Shown: piece by piece, positions 11,724-20,837 of the stretch
Layout: each line of letters starts with the position of its first letter
How positions within the stretch are numbered: position 1 is the first letter of the stretch
The notes under the pieces: model-generated
The model's input: only the letters and a program-made list of their open reading frames with translations
What the model was told of the DNA's origin: nothing
Database searches by the model: none
Translations under genes and position numbers: made by a program
Assembly (NCBI RefSeq): GCF_900106525.1
Contig: NZ_FNOG01000001.1
Coordinates: forward strand, 717,008-781,007
Source: Lysobacter enzymogenes
Lineage (GTDB): Bacteria > Pseudomonadota > Gammaproteobacteria > Xanthomonadales > Xanthomonadaceae
Direction: 5' to 3'
Length of the DNA stretch: 64,000 nt

Positions 11724-11739
11724 GTTTCAGTCGGATTGG

Positions 11740-11774
11740 GCCCGGTCCCGCCGCAAGCGGGGCCGGGCTTTTTT
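11740..11774 (+). terminator. Strong Rho-independent terminator
   Basis: Stem GCCCGGTCCCGC / GCGGGGCCGGGC with loop CGCAA, followed by TTTTTT, starting 17 bp after the stop of the secreted-protein gene. Confidence 0.9.
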
Positions 11775-11869
11775 ATGCGCGCGGGGCAACGGCCGGCCGG
11801 CGCCGGCTTGTCGCCGCCTAGACATCGCCTCGCTTATCGTCCCGCCCTGATTTCGCAACAGGGGGCCGC

Positions 11870-13150
11870 ATGAGCCGCGAACTGATCTATCTGCTGCTGA
11901 TCTTCGGCCTGCTGGTCGTCCCGCGCGCGCTGCAGCGCTACAAGATCCCGGCGCCGCTGACCTGCCTGCTGTTCGGCATCGTCGCGATGCTGGCCTGGGG
12001 CGACAAATCCCACGACAGCGTGGTGGCGATGCTGGCCACGCTCGGCATTTCCTCGCTGTTCCTGTTCGCCGGGCTGGAGGTCGAGCTGCGCGCTTTGCGC
12101 AAGGGCTTGTGGCCGCTGGTCGCGCATTTGTCGATCCGCACCGCGACCTTGCTCGGCGTGGGCTGGCTGGCCTGGCGTTACGCCGGCATGGGTTGGCAGG
12201 CCGCGGGCCTGCTGGCGCTGGCGCTGCTGACGCCGTCGACCGGTTTCATCCTCGACTCGCTGGCGCGGCTGGGCCTGGACGAGGAGGAGCGGTTCTGGGT
12301 CACCAGCAAGGCCATCGCCGGCGAGCTGCTGGCGCTGGTGGCGCTGTTCGTGGTGCTGCAGGCCAGCGATCCGGTGCACATGGCGCTGTCGTCGATGGCG
12401 CTGATCGCGATGCTGGTCGGCCTGCCGCTGGCGTTCGTCGCGCTCGGGCGCTGGGTCGCGCCGCACGCGCCGGGTTCGGAGTTCTCGCTGCTGGTGATGG
12501 TCGGCCTGATCGCCGCGTTCGCCACCGCCAAGCTCGGCGTGTATTACCTGGTCGGCGCGTTCGTGGCCGGGCTGGTCGCGCGGCTGCTGCGCGAGCGCAT
12601 GCCGCGCCTGGCCTCGGACGAGAACCTGCACGCGGTGCGTTTGTTCGCCTCGTTCTTCGTCCCGTTCTATTTCTTCAACGCCGGCACCAAGGTGCCCAGC
12701 GGTGCGTTGAGCTTCCAGGCGCTGGGGCTGGGCCTGTTGCTGACCGCGGTGGTGTTGCCGCTGCGGGTCGGGGTGGTCTGGCTGCAGCGGCGCGCGCTGT
12801 TCGGCGAGAAGCACGGCGCCAGCCTGCGGGTGTCGGTGGCGCTGGCGCCGACGCTGATCTTCACCCTGGTCCTGGCGGCGATCCTGCGCGACCGCTTCGC
12901 CCTGCCGGACGCGTGGTTCGGCGCGTTGCTGCTGTACGCGACCCTGACCACGATCCTGCCGTCGCTGGTGTTCCGCGCGCCGTTCGACGTCGATCCGGTC
13001 GAGGACCACGGCCCGCGCCATCCCGACGACGCCGGCGACCTGCGCCGGCGCGAGGCCGCGGCCGGCGTCGCCGCGGCGGAGCCGGAGCCGACCGCGGTGC
13101 CCGCCGCGGCGGCGGCCGCCCGGCCCGATCCGCACCCGCCGGGCGCTTGA
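11870..13150 (+). CDS. CPA2-family cation:proton antiporter without RCK domain
   Basis: A 426-aa polytopic membrane protein with about 11-12 hydrophobic segments. Family features are the early segment YKIPAPLTCLLFGIVAML, LFLFAGLEVELRALRKGL, and the mid-protein LLTPSTGFILDSL and KLGVYYLVGAFVAGLVARLL. It ends shortly after the last membrane segment in a 45-residue low-complexity Ala/Pro/Glu tail, so it lacks the nucleotide-binding domain of the YbaL-type protein at 1004-2695. It should exchange Na+ or K+ for H+ across the inner membrane; the ion is not readable. A 719-bp gene-free arrangement with repeats does not follow directly: fmdB starts 184 bp downstream. Confidence 0.85.
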   Translation: MSRELIYLLLIFGLLVVPRALQRYKIPAPLTCLLFGIVAMLAWGDKSHDSVVAMLATLGISSLFLFAGLEVELRALRKGLWPLVAHLSIRTATLLGVGWLAWRYAGMGWQAAGLLALALLTPSTGFILDSLARLGLDEEERFWVTSKAIAGELLALVALFVVLQASDPVHMALSSMALIAMLVGLPLAFVALGRWVAPHAPGSEFSLLVMVGLIAAFATAKLGVYYLVGAFVAGLVARLLRERMPRLASDENLHAVRLFASFFVPFYFFNAGTKVPSGALSFQALGLGLLLTAVVLPLRVGVVWLQRRALFGEKHGASLRVSVALAPTLIFTLVLAAILRDRFALPDAWFGALLLYATLTTILPSLVFRAPFDVDPVEDHGPRHPDDAGDLRRREAAAGVAAAEPEPTAVPAAAAAARPDPHPPGA

Positions 13151-13333
13151 GGCGCGGCGCGGCTGGCGCAGAACCGGCCGCTTGAGGCCGCTTCGGGCCC
13201 GCAGCGCTCGGATCGGGGCCGAAATCAGGCCGAAACCGCGGCAAACCGGCCCGCATCGGCCGTCGCGCGCTTGCATCGGCGCCGCCGCGCCCCAAACTAG
13301 CCAGCCTGAGTCGGCTTCCCCAAGTTCCCCGCC

Positions 13334-13654
13334 ATGCCCATCTACGCCTTCCAGTGCCATGCCTGCGGCCACACCTTCGACCGCCTGCAGAAGCTCTCCG
13401 ACCCCGATCCCTCGGTCTGCCCCGAATGCGGCGCCGACCAGGTCGGGCGCCAGCTGACCGCGCCGCAGTTCCGCCTGGCTGGCGGCGGCTGGTACGAGAC
13501 CGACTTCAAGAAGGACGGCGACAAGAAGCGCAACCTGGCCGGCGAAGGCAGCACCGGCGCGGGCGAGTCGAGCAAGCCGGCGGAGAAGAAAGCCGATCCG
13601 GCGCCGGCGGCCGCTCCCGCCCCGGCCGCCAAGCCGGCGGCCAGCGGCAGCTGA
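13334..13654 (+). CDS. FmdB family zinc-ribbon protein
   Basis: A 106-aa protein. The N-terminus MPIYAFQCHACGHTFDRLQK and the following CPECGAD give the paired CxxC of a zinc ribbon, and LTAPQFRLAGGGWYETDFK is the second conserved block of FmdB regulators. The last 40 residues are a Lys/Pro/Ala-rich tail. The family is named after a putative regulator of the formamidase operon, but its general role is unknown. In Xanthomonadaceae it commonly precedes aspS, as here. A terminator lies 28 bp after the stop, so read-through to aspS is probably limited. Confidence 0.9.
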   Translation: MPIYAFQCHACGHTFDRLQKLSDPDPSVCPECGADQVGRQLTAPQFRLAGGGWYETDFKKDGDKKRNLAGEGSTGAGESSKPAEKKADPAPAAAPAPAAKPAASGS

Positions 13655-13681
13655 CGCCGCCCGGCCCGCCGCGATGGCCGC

Positions 13682-13709
13682 AAGGGCGCCGCGAGGCGCC
13701 CTTTCTGTT
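13682..13709 (+). terminator. Rho-independent terminator after fmdB
   Basis: Stem AAGGGCGCC / GGCGCCCTT with loop GCGA, followed by TCTGTTTG. The U-run is short but position and stem are typical. Confidence 0.75.
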
Positions 13710-13768
13710 TGTGGCAGGGCCTTGAGGTCTGTTTGTGGCAGAGCCTTCAGACCCAAGGCTCTCGTCCT

Positions 13769-13853
13769 TGTGGGAGGGCCTTCAGGCCCGAGGCTCTTGG
13801 CTCAGGTCGCGGCGATCTGAGCCAAGAGCCTCGGGCCTGAAGGCCCTCCTACA
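13769..13853. repeat. Long hairpin, GGGAGGGCCTTCAGGCCCGA repeat family
   Basis: Arms 13769-13805 and 13817-13853 match over 36 of 37 bp, with an 11-nt loop GTCGCGGCGAT. Diverged copies of the same unit precede it (about 13724-13765). The family recurs at 15867-15949 and 35858-35931. Together with the terminator it fills the 405-bp gap between fmdB and aspS. Confidence 0.88.
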
Positions 13854-14059
13854 AAGTCGAAAGCTTCTGGCTTGAAAGCCTGCCATGACCGCCGCCCGGG
13901 CCAATCGCCGCGGCGCCTGGACTAGAATGTCCGGCCCCGGCCTGAGCGCCGGCGGGACGGCTCCGGCCCGGCTTCGCGCCGCGGTCCCTGCGAGCCGCCA
14001 GCGGCACAACCCCCACGATCCAACGATCGGCCCGCCCGATCGACCAATCCGGAGCTTCC

Positions 14060-15826
14060 ATGCGTACCCACTTCTGCGGCCTCGTCGATGAGGCGCTGAT
14101 CGGCCAGACCGTCACCCTGTGCGGCTGGGTCAACACCAACCGTGTGCAAAGCCACGTGGTGTTCACCGATCTGCGAGATCACGAGGGCGTGGTCCAGATC
14201 GTGGTCGATTCGGACATGGGCGAGCTGTTCAAAAGCGCCGGCGACCTCAGCGTGGAAAGCTGCGTGCGCGTGACCGGCACCGTGCGCGCGCGCGGCGCGG
14301 CCAACGACAAGATCCGCAGCGGCAAGGTCGAAGTGCTGGCCGCGCAGATCGAAGTGCTCAACAAGGCCGAGCCGCTGCCGTTCCACGCCCACGAGAACGC
14401 CGGCGAGGAAACCCGCCTGACCTATCGTTACCTGGACCTGCGCCGTCCGGAAATGCAGAAGATGATGCGCACCCGCATCCGCCTGGTGCAGTCGCTGCGC
14501 CGCTGGCTGGATGCGCGCGGCTTCCAGGACATCGAAACCCCGATCCTGACCAAGGCCACGCCGGAAGGCGCGCGCGACTTCCTGGTCCCGGCGCGCATGC
14601 ACCCGGGCGAGTTCTACGCGCTGCCGCAGTCGCCGCAGCTGTTCAAGCAGATCCTGATGGTGGCCGGCTTCGATCGCTACTACCAGATCGCGCGCTGCTT
14701 CCGCGACGAAGCGCTGCGCGCCGACCGCCAGCTCGAGTTCACCCAGCTCGACATGGAGTTCGCCTGGGTGTCCGAGCGCGACGTGCAGGACACCGTCGAG
14801 GGCATGATCCGCGAGGTGTTCAAGGAAACCATCGACGTCGAACTCGACGCCGAATTCCCGCGCATGACCTATGCCGAAGCGATGCGCCGCTACGGTTCGG
14901 ACAAGCCCGACCTGCGCATCGAGCTGGAATTCGTCGACATCGCCGAACTGGTCAAGACCTGCGAATTCAAGGTCTTCACCGATTGGGCCAACCACGCCGA
15001 CGGCCGCGTGATCGCGCTGCGCGCGCCGGGCGCCGCGGGTTGGTCGCGCAAGCAGATCGACGAAGCCGGCGCGCATGCGGCCAAGCACGGCGCCAAGGGT
15101 CTGGCGTGGATGAAGGTCGAGGATCTGAGCAAGGGCCGCGAAGGCATCAACTCGCCGATCGCGAAGTTCTTCGACGATGCGACCTTGGCCAAGATCGTCG
15201 AAGTCGCCGGCGCGCAAAGCGGCGACGCGATCTTCTTCGGCGCCGCCGACTACAAGACCGCCAGCGACTTCATGGGCGCGCTGCGCCTGAAGCTGGGCCG
15301 CGACCTGAACCTGGTCGGCGCAGGTTGGAAGCCGCTGTGGGTCACCGACTTCCCGATGTTCGAGTGGGACGAGGAAGCGCAGCGTTACGTCGCCCTGCAT
15401 CACCCCTTCACCGCGCCGGCGGTGGACGACATCGCCGACCTGCGCGCCAACGCCAAGACCGCGGTGTCGCGCGGTTACGACATGGTCCTCAACGGCAACG
15501 AGATCGGCGGCGGTTCGATCCGCATCCATCGCCCGCAGATGCAGTCGGCGGTGTTCGACCTGCTCGGCATCGGCGCGGAAGAGGCCGAAGCCAAGTTCGG
15601 CTTCCTGCTCGACGCGCTCAAGTACGGCGCGCCGCCGCACGGCGGCATCGCCTTCGGCATCGACCGCATCGCCGCGCTGATGGCCGGCACCGAGTCGATC
15701 CGCGACGTGATCGCCTTCCCCAAGACCACCACCGCGCAGTGCCTGATGACCGGCGCGCCGTCGCCGATCCCGGACGCGCAGCTGGCCGAAGTGCATGTGA
15801 TGGTGCGGCCGAAGGATCCGGCCTGA
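14060..15826 (+). CDS. aspS: Aspartyl-tRNA synthetase
   Basis: A 588-aa class IIb synthetase of bacterial type (usual length about 590). An N-terminal OB-fold anticodon-binding domain ([20 protein letters not shown]) is followed by the catalytic core with motif 2 region [20 protein letters not shown] and [10 protein letters not shown], the bacterial GAD insertion in the middle (about 290-410), and motif 3 [17 protein letters not shown] near the C-terminus. It charges tRNA-Asp, and in organisms with GatCAB may also charge tRNA-Asn. One oddity: the loop after CGWVN reads TNRVQSH where bacterial enzymes usually have RRRDLG or RRRDHG, the loop that reads the anticodon. Confidence 0.97.
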   Translation: MRTHFCGLVDEALIGQTVTLCGWVNTNRVQSHVVFTDLRDHEGVVQIVVDSDMGELFKSAGDLSVESCVRVTGTVRARGAANDKIRSGKVEVLAAQIEVLNKAEPLPFHAHENAGEETRLTYRYLDLRRPEMQKMMRTRIRLVQSLRRWLDARGFQDIETPILTKATPEGARDFLVPARMHPGEFYALPQSPQLFKQILMVAGFDRYYQIARCFRDEALRADRQLEFTQLDMEFAWVSERDVQDTVEGMIREVFKETIDVELDAEFPRMTYAEAMRRYGSDKPDLRIELEFVDIAELVKTCEFKVFTDWANHADGRVIALRAPGAAGWSRKQIDEAGAHAAKHGAKGLAWMKVEDLSKGREGINSPIAKFFDDATLAKIVEVAGAQSGDAIFFGAADYKTASDFMGALRLKLGRDLNLVGAGWKPLWVTDFPMFEWDEEAQRYVALHHPFTAPAVDDIADLRANAKTAVSRGYDMVLNGNEIGGGSIRIHRPQMQSAVFDLLGIGAEEAEAKFGFLLDALKYGAPPHGGIAFGIDRIAALMAGTESIRDVIAFPKTTTAQCLMTGAPSPIPDAQLAEVHVMVRPKDPA

Positions 15827-15866
15827 GCTTAGCCGCGGCCCGGCCGATGCCGGGCCGCTTCGGTGG

Positions 15867-15949
15867 TGGGAGGGGCTTCAGCCCCGATGCTTTCCGCTCA
15901 GGTCGTCGCGATCTGGTACGAAGGCGTCGGGGCTGAAGCCCTTCCCGCA
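15867..15949. repeat. Hairpin repeat, same family as 13769-13853
   Basis: TGGGAGGGGCTTCAGCCCCGA (15867-15887) and its complement (15927-15949) flank a less conserved centre that still carries TCAGGTCGTCGCGATCTG. It sits between aspS and the GNAT gene, a diverged member of the GGGAGGGCCTTCAGG family. Confidence 0.8.
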
Positions 15950-15986
15950 TTTAGAATCCCCAGCATTACCGCTTTCGCACTCGCCC

Positions 15987-16520
15987 ATGTCCGCGAACTT
16001 CGCCATCCGCCGCGCCACGCCTGCCGACACCGCTGTGTTGGCCGACATCTCCGCACGTTGCTTCGTGGTCACTTTCGGCGATTCGTATCCGCCGATCGAT
16101 CTCACCGGCTTCCTCGCCGAAACCTATTCGCACGAAGCCATCGGCGCCTTGCTCGCGAACCCGGCGTGCGCGGCGTGGCTGCTCGAGCGCGACGGCGTCG
16201 CGGTCGGCCACGCGCTGGCCGGCGCCTGCGGCTTGCCGCATGCGGACGTCGCGCCCGGCGACGGCGAGCTCAAGCGCCTGTATTTGCTGCCGGAAGCGCA
16301 GAACGGCGGCTGGGGCGGGCGTTTGTTCGAAACCGCGCTGGCCTGGCTGGAGCGCGACGGCCCGCGCACGCTGTGGATCGGCGTGTGGTCGGAGAACTAC
16401 GGCGCGCAGCGCTTTTACGGCCGTTACGGCTTCGAGAAGGTCGGCCACTACGAATTCATCGTCGGCGACACCCGCGACCACGAATTCATCCTGCGGCGGG
16501 CGGCTGTCGCTGCCGGCTGA
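15987..16520 (+). CDS. GNAT family N-acetyltransferase
   Basis: A 177-aa protein with the GNAT fold signatures: N-terminal IRRATPADTAVLADI, a middle beta-strand with HALAGACGL, motif A region ELKRLYLLPEAQNGGWGGRLFE (a Q/RxxGxG/A-like acetyl-CoA loop), and motif B VWSENYGAQRFYGRYGFEKVG. Such enzymes move an acetyl group from acetyl-CoA to an amine; the substrate cannot be read. ENYGAQRFYGRYGF resembles RimI/small-molecule acetyltransferases. It is convergent with the next gene, 5 bp apart. Confidence 0.88.
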   Translation: MSANFAIRRATPADTAVLADISARCFVVTFGDSYPPIDLTGFLAETYSHEAIGALLANPACAAWLLERDGVAVGHALAGACGLPHADVAPGDGELKRLYLLPEAQNGGWGGRLFETALAWLERDGPRTLWIGVWSENYGAQRFYGRYGFEKVGHYEFIVGDTRDHEFILRRAAVAAG

Positions 16521-16525
16521 CGCGG

Positions 16526-16804
16526 TCAGCGGCGCAAGCCGCCTGCTGCGGCGCGTGGGCGCAACAGGCGCCGTACCGCGAAGAAGGCGAGCGCGGGCAG
16601 CAGCAGGTACAGCAGTACCCCCAAGACCCGGGCGAGGATTTCGGGTACGCCCGCGCCCCAGGCCAGGCCGAAGGCGATCATCTTGATCGCCGCGACGGGG
16701 TCGAAGCGCGTCCACAGCGGTGCGCTGTCGATCGCCGGAGAAAGGTAAAACGCGAGCGCCGCGGCGACTGCGATGGCGGCGGCGAGGGCGAAAAGAGTGC
16801 GCAT
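16526..16804 (-). CDS. Small membrane protein, unknown
   Basis: A 92-aa protein starting MRTLFALAAAIAVAAALAFY with AGGA upstream. It has an N-terminal hydrophobic segment, a central loop with SAPLWTRFDPVAAIKMIAFG, and a second strong segment VLGVLLYLLLPALAFFAVRR followed by an Arg-rich cytoplasmic tail. Probably two to three membrane spans. No family recognised. It is convergent with the GNAT gene, so the shared 3' ends leave no room for a terminator between them. Confidence 0.55.
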   Translation of the reverse strand: MRTLFALAAAIAVAAALAFYLSPAIDSAPLWTRFDPVAAIKMIAFGLAWGAGVPEILARVLGVLLYLLLPALAFFAVRRLLRPRAAAGGLRR

Positions 16805-17031
16805 GGGCGTCCTGGGTATGGGATCGCGCAGTCGTGCGGCGATCCGGGCAGGGGCCAGCATGGGCAAGCGGCGACGCGCACGGCAAGCCTCAGCGCGCAG
16901 CGCGATTCATGCCTGCGTCGGGTTTCGCACGTCGATGGCATGTTGCATGCGCGGCATCCGTGCCGCAGCGCGCAGTCGCGTTCGCGCTGCAGTCCGCGCG
17001 ACGCCGGCAGGCGGCGGCGCGCGGGCCGGAC

Positions 17032-17508
17032 TCACTTCGTTTCGAGCAGCACGTTCAACGTCGTCGCATCCAACACGCCGCGCTTTTGCCCGAGCTTGAG
17101 CAGCATCGATTCCAGATCCGCCGCCGCCGCCGACACCCGCGTCGCTGCGGTCGCCGACTTGAAGTCGGTCGCCGCGGCGGTGTCCACGCTCAAGCGCTGG
17201 CCCTTCACCGTCGCCGCTTGCGGTCGGGCTTTCTCGGCCGGGCCGCCGACGTGTTCGATCAGGATGCCGTTGTAGCCCAGCACTGGTTCCGCCGCCGCGC
17301 CGGCGCGTGCCGGTGCGGCCATGGCGTCGCCCAGGCGGCTTTCTATGGCGCGCAACTGCGCTGGGTCGGTCACGGTCAGCTCCGGGTTCGGCCGGCCCGA
17401 ATACACCAGGTAAGTGATGCGCAGCCCCGGCGCGTCGGCGGCGTGGGCGAACAGCGGCGCGGCCGACAGGGCCGCGGCGGCGAGCAGCAGGGTAAGGCGC
17501 GAGCGCAT
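17032..17508 (-). CDS. Secreted protein with SGRPNP motif, unknown function
   Basis: A 158-aa protein with signal peptide MRSRLTLLLAAAALSAAPLF (cleavage near AHA) and GAGGAA upstream of the start at 17508; a longer frame to 17565 overlaps the previous gene. The mature N-terminus has LVYSGRPNPELTVTDPAQL and later VLGYNGILIEH, a conserved pair I have seen described only as hypothetical. It ends with a Leu-rich helix. It follows the LamG gene by about 40 bp on the same strand, so the two are likely one operon of exported proteins. Confidence 0.7.
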   Translation of the reverse strand: MRSRLTLLLAAAALSAAPLFAHAADAPGLRITYLVYSGRPNPELTVTDPAQLRAIESRLGDAMAAPARAGAAAEPVLGYNGILIEHVGGPAEKARPQAATVKGQRLSVDTAAATDFKSATAATRVSAAAADLESMLLKLGQKRGVLDATTLNVLLETK

Positions 17509-17548
17509 GGCGGTTCCTCGTGCGGAGACGGTGGCGGCGCGGGCGATG

Positions 17549-18748
17549 TCAGTTGACCTGTTCATGGCCGCTCCCTTCGATGCTGTCCGACCAGACCCGG
17601 TAGAACCCGCAGAAATCGCTGTACGGCCCGCGGTTGGCGTTGCGCGGGTCGGCGATTTCGTTGCCGGAGTTGTCGCGGTTGGTGGCCGCGGTCTGGCCCG
17701 GCTTGTGGGTCCACTTGCCGTTGCCGTCGCGACGGTACCAGTGGTAGTCGTAGCCCGGCGCCACCACCAGCGCGACGACGTTCTTGTAGCTGGTGGCGTT
17801 GATGGCGCTGTCGGCGAGCGGCTCCAGGCCGTCGCGTTCGGCCGCCGCGCGCACCGCTGCGCAACTCATCGAACCTGCCTGCCCGCCGCCCGAGGCGCGG
17901 CCGGGCTGGGCGAAGGTGTTGGTGGCGCGGCCGTTGGCGTAGTTGTAGCAGTTGTTGTAACGCTGGCGGGTGCCGCCGTCGTTCCAGTAGGTCGGCTGAT
18001 AGCTGGTGCGGCCGGGGAACATGATGTCGCCCAGGCCGCCGCCGGCGTCGGCCGGCAGCGCGCGGTTGTAGACCAGCACCTCGTCGGCGCGGTCGTTGAA
18101 GCGGTAGGACGCGGTGTCCTTGTGCCCGCCGATCAGGAACGGCCGGGTGGTGTTGTCGAGATTGGCCGCGGTCGGCGTGGGCTGCGCGGTGGCGCGGCGG
18201 CCGTCGACGTAGAACGAGATCGTGTACGGCGCAGCGCTGCGGTTGACCACCGCGGCGATGTGGTGCCAACGGTTCGGCGCCAGGCTCACGCTGCCGTCGG
18301 ACACGTGGTTGGCCCAGGCGCTGCCGTCGTTGAGCTGGAGCAGCAGGTTGCGGCCCTGGTCGATGCCAAAGGCGTAGCCGCGGCCGGCGCCGTCGCCGCG
18401 GTTCTCGATCAGGGTCTTGACCCCGGACGAGCCCGGCGCGGCCAGCCGCACCCACGCGGCCACGGTGAAGCTGCCGGTGCCGACGTTGAGGTTGCTGGAG
18501 TTGGGCACCTCGACGTACTTGCCGCCGCTGAGATCGGCGCCGGTGCCGAGCCAGCCCCACGAGGACGCCGCGCCGCCGACCACCGCGCCGTTGCGGCCGA
18601 AGCCGCTGGTGTCGGGCGCGGCGTTGCCGGACAGGTCCAGATGCCATTCGCCGACCAGGCCGTTGCTGACCCGGGGCGGCGCCGCCTGCGCCGCCAGCAT
18701 CGGCGCCAGCGCCAAGCCCAGCGCCAGGAACCACGAAGATCGATTCAT
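17549..18748 (-). CDS. Secreted LamG-domain protein with NCYNYA C-terminal domain
   Basis: A 399-aa protein. A signal peptide (MNRSSWFLALGLALAPML) is followed by a LamG/concanavalin-like jelly roll at about 30-232: VGEWHLD start, GGKYVEVPNSSNLNVGTGSF, TVAAWVRL, WHHIAAVV and ISFYVDG are the classic block series. The C-terminal domain (about 250-395) carries RYNNCYNYANGR, NTFAQPGRASG, YDYHWYRRDGNGKWTHKPG and NEIADPRN. Cys267, His348 and Asp367 are spaced like the triad of a papain-like or transglutaminase-like enzyme, but this is inference. Start has GAGG upstream. It heads a two-gene operon. Confidence 0.82.
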   Translation of the reverse strand: MNRSSWFLALGLALAPMLAAQAAPPRVSNGLVGEWHLDLSGNAAPDTSGFGRNGAVVGGAASSWGWLGTGADLSGGKYVEVPNSSNLNVGTGSFTVAAWVRLAAPGSSGVKTLIENRGDGAGRGYAFGIDQGRNLLLQLNDGSAWANHVSDGSVSLAPNRWHHIAAVVNRSAAPYTISFYVDGRRATAQPTPTAANLDNTTRPFLIGGHKDTASYRFNDRADEVLVYNRALPADAGGGLGDIMFPGRTSYQPTYWNDGGTRQRYNNCYNYANGRATNTFAQPGRASGGGQAGSMSCAAVRAAAERDGLEPLADSAINATSYKNVVALVVAPGYDYHWYRRDGNGKWTHKPGQTAATNRDNSGNEIADPRNANRGPYSDFCGFYRVWSDSIEGSGHEQVN

Positions 18749-18953
18749 AACCCTACCTCGGGGGCGCGCCCACGCCGGACGCCGCGCGAATCTAGGAGCG
18801 CGGCGCGCGCGCGACCGTGACCGCGCGCGCGGCCGCGGCGATGCGCGCGCGGCGGTTCGCGGTTATGTGCGCTGGGGCGGCTGCGAAGCGCGACCCCGGG
18901 CGGGTCGGTTCAGGCCGGTCAGTTCACGGCCGGCCGGTTCAGGGCCGACCGGC

Positions 18954-19283
18954 TCAGCGCAGCGCGCCCAGCGCCCGGTGCAGGGGCTCGGACCAGCGCG
19001 AGGCGGCGGCCGGCGCCGGCGGCGGCGCGGGCGGGGCGCAGCGGCAGTCGATCCGTCGCGGCAGCACCCACTGCGCCGGCGACCACTGCATCAGCTGCGG
19101 GTAGCTGCGCTCCAGGCGCACGCTGGCGCGGTCGAAGAACAGGTGGATGGGGTGGATCAGGCCGATGTGGCTGGGCTGCTCGCACGAGGCCGGCGTCGCC
19201 GAATACATCGCCACCACGGCCAGCAGCGCCGAAGCGAGCACGTTGACGATGGGCAGGGCGGTCGTCGTGGAGCGCGGGGCCAT
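18954..19283 (-). CDS. Small secreted or membrane-anchored protein, unknown
   Basis: A 109-aa reading, MAPRSTTTALPIVNVLASAL. One hydrophobic stretch near the N-terminus (VLASALLAVVAMYSATPA) could be a signal peptide or anchor. The remainder has LIHPIHLFFDRASVRLERSY and a Pro/Ala-rich stretch with CRC. The frame runs further upstream without stop, but that part is Arg/Pro-rich and looks non-coding. The stop is at the very edge of a GC-rich repeat of CGGTTCAGG-like words (18905-18960). No family recognised; existence is moderately supported. Confidence 0.4.
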   Translation of the reverse strand: MAPRSTTTALPIVNVLASALLAVVAMYSATPASCEQPSHIGLIHPIHLFFDRASVRLERSYPQLMQWSPAQWVLPRRIDCRCAPPAPPPAPAAASRWSEPLHRALGALR

Positions 19284-19647
19284 GCGGGCTGCCGTCGGCT
19301 GCGGGTGGCGCGCATCCTGCGGTGCGCTGGCCGTGCAATATTTGCACGGCATCACGGTTTGGATGCTTGGCTGTTTCACATTTGTTGTTCGATGACATCC
19401 ATCCCATTTCGGCGACGCAGATCGCATAGCCGGGACTTGACGGATTTGTCGCGCAGCCCGGGCGAGAGGCCCCAGGCGGGGGCGGTCCCGGCGGTTGGCC
19501 GGCGGGTCGCGCAGAACTGTGAACGCAGTTCGGCTTGGCTGCCCGTTTGTAATCGGGGCCGGGGTTCGCGGCCCGGTCGGCGGCCGGGCAGGGCGCGCGG
19601 GGACGGGCGCACCGGGCCCGGCGACCCGCCCCGGCGCGCCCGCCGGC

Positions 19648-20685
19648 TCAGCGCTGCGCCGCCGGCGCCTCCTCGACCCCATGCGCGCGCAGCAGCGCGG
19701 CGATGTCGAAGCGCCACAGATTGCGCGAGCCGTTGAGCGGCGCGGCGATGCGGCGCGCGATCGCCGCCGGGTCGTCGCCGCGCTTGGGGAATTCGACCGT
19801 CTGCGGCCGCATGCTGGTGACGTACAGCTCGCCGAAGCCGCGGCCCAGGGTCGGGGCGTTTTCCAGCCACACGCTGTTGACCTCGCCGGGCAGGGCGATG
19901 GGCTTGCCCCAGCCGCCGTCGGCGGCGCGGAAGGCGATGTAGATGTCGGCCGCGCCGCGCGAATCGCCCTCGTTGCCGGCGAACACGATGAAGCGCTCGT
20001 GCGGGTCGATCGCCGGGTCCATGCGGTTGGCCTTGACCCCCACGCCGATGTCCAGGCGCTGCGGTGCGGCGAAGCCCTGGCCCTCGCGGCGCGCCAGATA
20101 AAGCTGGTTCACGCCGCCGGAGTCCTCGCGCACCGCGGAGAAATACAGATTGCCGTTGGCCGCCTGCGAGGGGTTGTAGACCGTCGCCAGGCGGTTGATC
20201 TCGCCGTCGATATGCACCGGCTCGCCCCAGCTGCCGTCGGCGCGCGCGTCCACGTACCACAGGTTCGCGCCCGGGAAGCTCTGGCCGCCGCGCACGACCG
20301 TCACCGGCGCCGCGCCCGGCGCGGGCGGGCGGTTGGAGACGAAGTACAGGCGCCGGCCGTCGGGCGTCAGATGCGGTTCCGAGTCGCGCCAGCGGCCGGA
20401 GAACGGCGCCGTGCGCACCCGCCCCCAGCCCTGGCCGCTGCGCTGCGCCGTCAGGATGGTGGTGTCGGCCGAGGCGTAATCGCCGCGCATGAAGTAAACC
20501 GTGCGGCCGTCGGCGCTGAAGCTGGCGCTGGTCTCGTTGGCGGCGGTGGAGACGACGCCCGGCGCGAACAGCTCGGCGCGCGGGCCGTCGGCCGGCGCGC
20601 CGGCCTGGGCGCCGGCCTGGGCGCCGGCGGCCAGCGGCGACAGGCACACAACGAGCGGCAGGGCGTAACGCAAAAGCGAAGGCAT
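19648..20685 (-). CDS. Secreted PD40 beta-propeller protein
   Basis: A 345-aa protein with signal peptide MPSLLRYALPLVVCLSPLAA. The rest is a beta-propeller of PD40 (WD40-like, TolB-type) repeats: ETSASFSADGRTVYFMRG, DSEPHLTPDGRRLYFVSNRP, NRMDPAIDPHERFIVFAG and ELYVTSMRPQTVEFPK carry the recurrent pattern of an acidic residue, P-D-G and a strand ending YF. It resembles TolB propellers without the TolB N-terminal domain, and cell-surface proteins that often accompany peptidases or receptors. Binding partner unknown. It is divergent from the hydrolase gene at 20838. Confidence 0.8.
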   Translation of the reverse strand: MPSLLRYALPLVVCLSPLAAGAQAGAQAGAPADGPRAELFAPGVVSTAANETSASFSADGRTVYFMRGDYASADTTILTAQRSGQGWGRVRTAPFSGRWRDSEPHLTPDGRRLYFVSNRPPAPGAAPVTVVRGGQSFPGANLWYVDARADGSWGEPVHIDGEINRLATVYNPSQAANGNLYFSAVREDSGGVNQLYLARREGQGFAAPQRLDIGVGVKANRMDPAIDPHERFIVFAGNEGDSRGAADIYIAFRAADGGWGKPIALPGEVNSVWLENAPTLGRGFGELYVTSMRPQTVEFPKRGDDPAAIARRIAAPLNGSRNLWRFDIAALLRAHGVEEAPAAQR

Positions 20686-20837
20686 GCGGCGGTCTCCGGG
20701 ACGGGAGCGGCGACGCTACGGCCGACGGCGCCGCCGCGGCCGCTGCCTGAAGTCATGGTGACTACCGGCGCCGGCCGCCGGTTGGCGTGCCGCCGATGCG
20801 GCCCGATAGTGGTCGCAAGCCCCTCTTCCATATCGCT

